Shown here: one piece after another, positions 36,201 to 45,200 of the stretch
How positions within the stretch are numbered: position 1 is the stretch's first letter
Layout of the letters: each line of letters begins with the position of its first letter
From: Pyxidicoccus trucidator
GTDB taxonomy: Bacteria; Myxococcota; Myxococcia; Myxococcales; Myxococcaceae
Reading direction: 5' to 3'
Length of the DNA: 64,000 nt
Assembly: GCF_010894435.1 (NCBI RefSeq)
Contig: NZ_JAAIXZ010000007.1
Span: 157,339 to 221,338 of the forward strand
Translations under genes and position numbers: made by a program
The notes under the pieces: generated by a model
Database searches by the model: none
Told to the model about the DNA's origin: nothing
Seen by the model: only the letters and a program-made list of their open reading frames with translations

Positions 36201-39200
36201 GAGCTGCCCGGCGTAGCCCTCGGCGGTGCGCACGATGCTCAGCTCCAGCTCGAAGCGCGTCACCGCGCCCTGTGCCGCGTCGAGCGGACGCAGGGAGAGG
36301 CCGGTGAGGTCGAGAGGCGGGAGGGGCGCGTTCTGCAGGGCGAAGAGGACCTGGACGAGGGGAGGACGGCTGAGGTCTCGCTGGGGTTCGAGGGCCTCGA
36401 CGATGCGCTCGAAGGGGAGGGACTGGTGGGCGAAGGCTTCGAGGGAGGAGTGGCGGGTGTGTGAGAGGAGCGCGCGGAAGGAGTCGGAGGGGGACAGGCG
36501 CGCGCGCAGGGGGAGGGTGCCGACGAAGAAGCCGATGAGAGACTCCAGCTCGGCGGCGTCGCGGCCCGCGACGGGAGAGGCGAGGAGGAAGTCGGACTGC
36601 CCGGAGTAGCGGCCCAGCAGGAGCTGGAAGGCGGAGAGCAGGGCCATGAAGGGGGTGACGGCCTCGCGGCGGCAGAGAGCGTCGAGGGCGTCTGCGAGGG
36701 GGGCGGGCAGGAGGAGCGGGACGGAAGCGCCGCGCGAGGAGAGGACGGCGGGGCGGGGCTTGTCGGTGGGCAGCTCCAGGGTGTGAGGAGCGCCGGAGAG
36801 GTGGTGACGCCACCAGGAGCGCTGGGAGTCGAGCACGTCACCCTGGAGCCAGCCGCGCTGCCAGGCGGAGTAGTCGGCGTACTGGAGTGGCAGGGGAGGA
36901 AGGGGAGAGGGCTTGCCGGAGGAGAAGGCGGTGTAGAGGGCTGCGACTTCCTGGACCAGGACGCCCATGGACCAGCCGTCGGAGACGATGTGGTGGAGGG
37001 TGAGGAGGAGCACGTGCTCGTCCTCGGCCAGTCGCAACAGCAGTGCGCGCAGCAGCGGGCCGTTGGCGAGGTCGAAGGGGCGCAGGGCTTCTTCGCGGGC
37101 GAGGCGGCGGGCTTCGTGCTGGCGCTCGTCGGCGGGGAGCGGCTCCAGGTCCACCTGGGAGAGGGGGAAGTCGGCGTCTGGGTGGATGCACTGCACGGGC
37201 TGGCCTTCGCGGGAGGCGAAGGTGGTGCGCAGGGCTTCGTGGCGGCACACGACTTCGGCCAGCGCGGCTTGCAGTGCCTGCGCATCGAGCGTGCCCTCCA
37301 GGCGCAGGGCGAAGGGGAGGTTGTAGAGCGGGCTGCCCGGTTCGAGCTGGTCGATGAACCACAGCCGCTGCTGGGCGAAGGACAGCGGCGGCTCACCCGT
37401 GCGCGGCACGGGGACGAGCGGCGGCAGCTTGCGGTCCGGGGCGGGCTGTCGGGCCGTGTCCACCTGCCGGGCCAGCTCGCCCAGCGTCGGTGAGGAGAAC
37501 AGCTCCCGGAGCGGCAGCTCGGTGCCGAAGACAGCGCGGATTCGAGAGACGACTCGCGTGGCCAGCAGCGAGTGGCCGCCCAGCTCGAAGAAGTTGTCCC
37601 CGGTGCCCACGCGGGAGACGCCCAGCACCTGGGTCCAGATGTCGGCGAGCAGCAGCTCGGTGGGCGTGCTCGGCGCGAGGTAGCCGGCGCTGGACGCCGG
37701 TGCGTCCGGCGCGGGCAGGGCCTTGCGGTCCACCTTGCCGTTGGCCGTCAGCGGCAGGGCCGGGAGCACCACCACCGCCGAGGGCACCATGTATTCAGGC
37801 AGCCGCTGCTGGAGGAAGGCGCGTGGTGCTTCGGCCTGTGCGGATGCCAGGACGACGTAGGCGACGAGGCGCTTGTCGCCGGGCATGTCCTCGCGCACCA
37901 GGGCGACGGCTTCTCGCACCTGGGGGTGGACGAGGAGGGTGGCTTCGACTTCGCCCAATTCAATCCGGAAGCCGCGCACCTTCACCTGGCTGTCGGCGCG
38001 GCCGAGGTAGTCGAGGACGCCGTCTTCGCTCCAGCGCACGCGGTCTCCGGTGCGGTAGAGGCGGGCTCCTGGGACTCCGGAGAAGGCGTCGGGGACGAAG
38101 CGCTCGGCGGTGAGGGCGGGCTGTTCGAGGTATCCCCGGGCCACGCCGTCACCGCCGATGAACAGCTCACCCGTGACTCCGACGGGCACCGGCTGGCCGG
38201 AGTCGTCCAGCACGTACACCCGCGTGTTGCCGATGGGGCGGCCGATGGGGACGGAGGCGGAGAGCCGCGCGGGCGACGTCATGCGGTGGCAGACGGCGAA
38301 GACGGTGGCCTCGGTGGGGCCGTAGCCGTTGGTGAGTGAGGCGCTCAGGCCCTCCAGCACCTTGCGGGCATGCAGGGCGCTGACGACGTCGCCTCCAGCG
38401 ATGAGCTGCTGGACGGTGCGCAGCGAGTCGAACTCGGACTCCACCATCTGGCTGAAGAGGCCGGAGGGCAGCCAGCAGGTGGTGATGCGCTCGCGGCGCA
38501 GCAGCGTGGCCAGCTCTTCCAGCGACGGGGTGTGGGGCGGCAGGAGGACCAGCCGCGCGCCGTGCAGCAGCGCGCCCCATAGCTCCATGACCGAGACGTC
38601 GAAGGAGATGGGCGCCACCTGCAGGAGGGACTCGTCGGGGCCGAAGTGGAGGTAGTCGACTCCGAGGACGGTGCGCAGCACGGACTGGTGCTCGACGGCG
38701 ACGCCCTTGGGCCGGCCGGTGCTGCCGGAGGTGAAGATGACGTACGCGAGGCTGCCGGGCAGGGCCGTGGCGGGCGGCGCGGACGTGGGCAGGGCGGACA
38801 GCGGGGCGTCGTCCAGCACCACGGTGGCGAGGCCCAGGCCCGACAGCCCTGGCAGCAGGGCTCGGGTGGTGAGGAGGACGCGAGGCCGTGCGTCCTCCAC
38901 CATGCTGGCGAGCCGTGCCGGTGGGAGCCACGGGTCCAGCGGGACGTAGGCTCCACCCGCCTTGAGGACGGCGAGCAGCGAGACGACGAACTCCAGCGAG
39001 CGCTCCAGGCCGAGGGCCACCCGTGCGTCGGTGCTCACGCCCAGGCCGCGCAGGTGGTGCGCGAGCTGGTTGGCGCGCGCGTCGAGCTGCCGGTAGGTGA
39101 GCTTCGCGCCTCCGGACTCGACAGCGACGTGGTCCGGGTAGCGGGCTGCTGCCTGGGCGAAGACCTCGGGCAGGGTGGAGCCTCGCGGGTAGTCGGTGGC

Positions 39201-42200
39201 GGTGGCGTTCCAGTCCACCAACATCCGCTGGCGCTCCGCCCCGGTGAGCAGCGACACCGAGGACAGGGGCGCCTCGGGGCGGGCGACCAGGGCTTCCACC
39301 AGCGTGCGGAGGTGCGCGCCGAGGCGCTCGACCGTGGTGCGCTCGAAGAGGTCGGTGTTGTAGGCGAGCTGCCCGGCGTAGCCCTCCGGCGAGCGCCACA
39401 GGTACAGCTCCAGCTCCAGCTTGATGATTCCACTGCCGAGCCCTTCGAGCGGATGCAGGGAGAGGCCGGGGAGGTCGAGGGGCGGGAGGGGCGCGTTCTG
39501 CAGGGCGAAGAGGACCTGGACGAGGGGAGGGCGGCTGAGGTCTCGCTGGGGCTCGAGGGCCTCGACGATGCGCTCGAAGGGGAGGGACTGGTGTGCGAAG
39601 GCTTCGAGGGAGGAGTGGCGGGTATGGGCGAGGAGCGCGCGGAAGGAGTCGGAGGGGGACAGGCGCGCGCGCAGGGGGAGGGTGCCGACGAAGAAGCCGA
39701 TGAGGGGCTCCAGCTCGGCGGCGTCGCGTCCTGCGACGGGAGAGGCGACGAGGAAGTCGGACTGCCCGGAGTAGCGGCCCAGCAGGAGCTGGAAGGCGGA
39801 GAGCAGGGCCATGAAGGGGGTGACGGCCTCGCGGCGGCAGAGGGCGTCGAGGGCGTCTGCGAGGGGGGCGGGCAGGAGGAGCGGGACGGAAGCGCCGCGC
39901 GAGGAGAGGACGGCGGGGCGGGGCTTGTCGGTGGGCAGCTCGAGGGTGTGAGGAGCGCCGGAGAGGTGGTGACGCCACCAGGAGCGCTGGGAGTCGAGGA
40001 CGTCGCCCTGGAGCCAGCCGCGCTGCCAGGCGGAGTAGTCGGCGTACTGGAGGGGCAGGGGAGGAAGGGGAGAGGGCTTGCCGGAGGAGAAGGCGGTGTA
40101 GAGGGCGGCGACTTCCTGCACCAGGACGCCCATGGACCAGCCGTCGGAGACGATGTGGTGGAGGGTGAGGAGGAGCACGTGCTCGTCCTCGGCCAGTCGC
40201 AGCAGCAGGGCGCGAAGCAGCGGGCCGTTGGCGAGGTCGAAGGGACGCAGGGCTTCCTCGCGGGCGAGGCGGCGGGCTTCGTCCTGGCGCTCGTCGGCGG
40301 GGAGTGGCTCCAGGTCCACCTGGGACAGGCGGAAGTCGCTGTCGGGGTGGATGAACTGCGTGGGCTGGCCTTCGCGGGAGGCGAAGGTGGTGCGCAGGGC
40401 TTCGTGGCGGCGCACGACTTCGGCCAGCGCGGCTTGCAGCGCCTGCGCGTCGAGCATGCCCTCCAGGCGCAGCGCGGTGGGCATGTTGTAGGTCGCGGTG
40501 CCCGGTTCGAGCTGGTCGATGAACCACAGCCGCTGCTGGGTGAAGGACAGCGGCAGCTCACCCGTGCGCGGCACGGGGACGAGCGGTGGAAGGGTGAGCC
40601 CCTGGGCCGCTCGCAGGGCCGCGTCCACCTGCCGGGCCAGCTCGCCCAGCGTCGGTGAGGAGAAGAACTCACGCACGGCCAGCTCGGTGCCGAAGACCGA
40701 GCGCATGCGGGAGACGACCTGCGTGGCCAGCAGGGAGTGGCCGCCCAGCTCGAAGAAGTTGTCTCCAGTGCCCACTCGGGCGACGCCCAGCACCTGGGCC
40801 CAGATGTCGGCGAGCAGCAGCTCGGTCGGCGTGCTTGGCGCGAGGTGCTCCGCCGGAGTCGTGGTCACGTCCGGCGCGGGCAGGGCCTTGCGGTCCACCT
40901 TGCCGTTGGGACTCAGTGGCAGGGCCGGGAGCGCCACCACGGCCGACGGCACCATGTGCTCCGGCAGCCGCGCCGAGAGGGCGTCGCGCAGGGCCCGGGT
41001 GTCCAGGCCCGCTGCTTCGACTCCCTGCGCGGACACCACGTAGGCCACGAGTCTGGGCCCGGTGGGGCTGTCCTCGCGCACCACGGCCACGGCGTCGGAG
41101 ACGTCCGGCGAGGTGCGCAGGGCGGCCTCGACTTCGCCCAGCTCGATGCGGAAGCCGCGCAGCTTCACCTGGGTGTCGGTGCGCCCGAGGAATTCGAGCT
41201 GACCGTCTGCCCTGAAGCGCACCCGGTCTCCGGTGCGGTACAGGCGCGCTCCGGGCACCGCGCTGAAGGCGTCTGGCACGAAGCGCTCGGCGGTGAGGGC
41301 CGGCCGGTCCAGGTAGCCTCGCGCCACGCCGACGCCACCGAGGAACAGCTCTCCGGGCACTCCCACCGGGACGGGCTGGAGTGACTCGTCGAGTACGTAG
41401 ACGCGCACGTTGGGCAGCGGGCGACCCAGGAGCGGCGGTGTTCCATCGGGCACGCAGGGCGCCATGGCGGCGCACACGGTGGCCTCGGTGGGGCCGTAGA
41501 CGTTGAGGAAGCGGCGGCCCGGCGCCCACTTCGTCACCAACTCGGGAGGGCAGGCCTCGCCGCCGGAGATGACGGTGCGCAGTCCGTCCAACCCCTCGGC
41601 CGGCAGCGCTGCCAGCGAGGTGGGCGTCATGGCGATGACATGGACGTCCCGCGCCTTGAGCAGCTCCGCCAGCGCGGGGCCCGGTTGCAGCGCTTCTCCC
41701 GAGGCCATGCACAGCGTGGCGCCCGACAGCAGCGTGGGGAAGGTCTCCCAGGCGAAGGCGTCGAAGCCCGGCGAGGCGAACTGGAGCACACGCGTGCCGG
41801 GGCCGAGGCCCTGGGGCTCCACCTGGCTGAGCGCCAGGTTGGGCACGCCCCGGTGGGGCACCATGACGCCCTTGGGCTGGCCGGTGCTGCCCGAGGTGTA
41901 GATGACGTAGGCGACGTTGTCGGCGGTGGCCAGCGTCGCCGGTGCGTGGGTGGGCTGCCGGGCGAGGTGTGGCGCGAGCGTGTCCAGCTCCAGCACCAGC
42001 ACTCCGTATGGGGCGGGCACGTCCAGGGTGGAGGAGGTGAGCAGCAGGGGCGCGGCGCAGTCACCGAGCATGAAGGCCAGCCGCTCGGAGGGGTAGGCCG
42101 GGTCCATGGGGACGAAGGCGCCTCCGGCCTTGAGGGTGGCGAGCACCGCGACCACCAGCTCTGCCGAGCGCTCCAGGCAGAGGGCGACACGCGTCTCGGC

Positions 42201-45200
42201 GCGGACGCCGTTCGCACGCAGCTCATGGGCGAGCTGGTTGGCCCGTGTCTCCAGCTCGGCGTAGCTCAGCGACTGCTCGCCATGGACGAGCGCCACCGCA
42301 TCGGGCGTGCGCCGGGCCTGGGCGTCGAACAGCTCATGGATGCAGGCGCCGTCCGGGAAGGGAACGGCGTGGCCGCTCCACTCCACCAGCAGCTGGCGCT
42401 GCTCCTCGGGGGACAGCAGCGGCAGCAGGGCCACCGGCCGGGTTGCGTCCTCGCTGATGGCGGCGAGCAGCGTTCGCAGGTGCCCCCACATGCGCTCGAT
42501 GGTGGAGGCGTCGAACAGGTCGGTGGCGTAGTGGAGGCTGCCGCTGAAGCCCGCGGGCGTCTCCTCCAGCGCGAGGTTCAGGTCGAAGCGGGCGGGCAGG
42601 CTGTCCGGAGCGAGCGGATGCAGGCGCAGTCCCGGCAGCTCCAGCGCGGCCATGGGTGTGTTCAGCAGGCTGAAGCTCGTCTGATACAGCGGTGCGTGGC
42701 TGAGGCTGCGCTGCGGACGGAGCTCCTCGACGAGCTTGGCGAAGGGAACGTCCTGGTGCTCGTAGGCGGCGAGGGTCGTCTCCCGCACCTGCTCCAGCAG
42801 CGAGAGGAACGGGGCGCGCGGGTCGATACGCGCACGCAGGGCCAGGTTGTTGACGAAGAAGCCGATGAGCCCTTCGGTGTCGGAGTGGTTGCGGCCGGCG
42901 ATGGGCGAGCCGACGATGAGGTCGTCCTGCCCGGAGTAGCGGTGCAGCAGGACCTGGAAGGCGGCCAGCAGCGTCATGAAGGGCGTCAGGCCCTGTCGCC
43001 GCGAGAGGGCCTTGAGGGACTCGGAGAGCTCCAGGGGCAGGCGCACCGGCAGATAGGCGCCGCGCGAGGTCTGCACGGCCGGGCGGGGCCTGTCCGTGGG
43101 CAGCTCCAGCGCATGCGGCGCGCCTTCGAGTCGCTGGCGCCACCAGGAGAGCTGGTGCTCCAGCACCTCGCCCTGGAGCCAGCCCCGCTGCCAGACGGCG
43201 TAGTCCGCGTACTGCACCGGGAGCGGTGACAGCGGCGAGGGCTGGCCGGAGGTGAAGGCGGTGTAGAGCGCGGCGACCTCGCGCACCAGGTTGCCCGTGG
43301 ACCAGCCGTCCGTGACGATGTGATGCAGCGAGAGGAGCAGCACATGCTCGTCCTCGTCCAGCCGCAGCAGCAGGGCGCGCAGCAGCGGGCCGGCGGCGAG
43401 GTCGAAGGGACGCTGGGCTTCTTCTCGCGCGAGGCGGCGGGCCTCGTCCTGTCGCTGTGCCGGGGGCAGCGCCGTGAGCTCCACGCGGGACAGGCGGAAG
43501 CCGCCGTCGGGGTGGATGTGCTGCACGGGCTGGCCTTCGTGGGAGACGAAGGTGGTGCGCAGGGCTTCGTGACGGCGCACCACTTCGGCCAGCGCGGCTT
43601 CCAGCGCCTGTGCGTCGAGCGAGCCCTCCAGCCGCAGGGCCGCGGGCATGTTGTAGAGCGGGCTGCCCGGCTCGAGCTGGTCGATGAACCACAGCCGCTG
43701 CTGGGCGAAGGACAGCGGCAGCTCACCCGTGCGCGGCACGGGCAGGAGCGGAGGCAGCACCAGTCCCCGCGTCGCCCTCAGGGCCGTGTCCACCTGCCGG
43801 GCCAGGGCTCCCAGCGTGGGCGCGGCGAACAGCTCGCGCACGGGCAGCTCGAGGCGGAAGACGGTGCGGAGGCGGGAGACGACCTGCGTGGCCATCAGCG
43901 AGTGGCCGCCCAGCTCGAAGAAGTTGTCTCCGGTGCCTACTCGAGAGACGCCCAGCACCTGGGCCCAGATGTCGGCGAGCAACAGCTCGGTGGGCGTGCT
44001 CGGCGCGACGTGCTGGGAGGCGGCGGTGCTGGCCGCGTCTGGCGCGGGCAGGGCCTTGCGGTCCACCTTGCCGTTGGGGTTCAGCGGCAGGGCCGGGAGC
44101 GCCACCACGGCCGAGGGCACCATGTGCTCCGGAAGTCGCTCCGAGAGGGCGTTACGCAGGGCCCGGGTGTCCAGGCTCGCGGCCTCGACGCCCTGCACGG
44201 GGGCCACGTAGGCGACGAGCAGGGGACCGGTGGAGCCGTCCTCGCGCACCACGGCCACGGCGTCGGAGACGTCCGGCGAGGCGCGCAGGGCGGCCTCGAC
44301 TTCGCCCAGCTCGATGCGGAAGCCACGCAGCTTCACCTGGGTGTCGGTGCGCCCGAGGAACTCGAGCTGGCCGTCCGCCCTCCAGCACGCCCGGTCTCCG
44401 GTGCGGTACAGGCGCGCTCCGGGCACCGCGCTGAAGGCGTCCGGCACGAAGCGCTCGGCGGTGAGGGCCGGCCGGTCCAGGTAGCCTCGCGCCACTCCCA
44501 CGCCGCCGAGGAACAGCTCGCCGGGCACTCCCACGGGGACGGGCCTCAGGGCCTCATCGAGCACGTAGACACGCACGTTGGGCAGTGGGCGACCCAGCGG
44601 CGGAGGTGTCCCGTCGGGCACGCAGGGCACCATGGTGGCGCACACGGTGGCCTCGGTGGGGCCGTAGGCATTGAAGAAGCGCCGGCCCGGTGCCCACTTC
44701 GACACCAGCTCGGCGGGACAGGCCTCGCCAGCGGAGATGACAGTGCGGAGCCCCTCCAGCCCTTCGGCCGGCAGCGCGCCAAGCGCGGTGGGCGACATGG
44801 CGATGACGTGGACATCCTGCGCCTTGAGCAGCTCCGCCAGCGCGGGGCCCGGTTGCAGCGCTTCTCCCGAGGCCAGGCACAGCGTGGAGCCCGACAGCAG
44901 CGTGAGGAACGTCTCCCAGACGAAGGCGTCGAAGCTCGGTGAGGCGAACTGGAGCACGCGGGTGCCGGGGCCGAGGCCCTGGGGCTCCACCTGACTGAGC
45001 GCCAGGTTGGGCACGCCCCGGTGGGGCACCATGACGCCCTTGGGCTGGCCGGTGCTGCCCGAGGTGTAGATGACGTAGGCGACGTTGTCGGCGGTGGCCA
45101 GCGGCGCGGGCGCGTGGGTGGGCTGCCGTTCGAGCAGCGCTTCGAGCGTATCCAGCTCCATCACCAGCATGCCGGGAGGCGGCAGCACGTCGAGCGCGGA

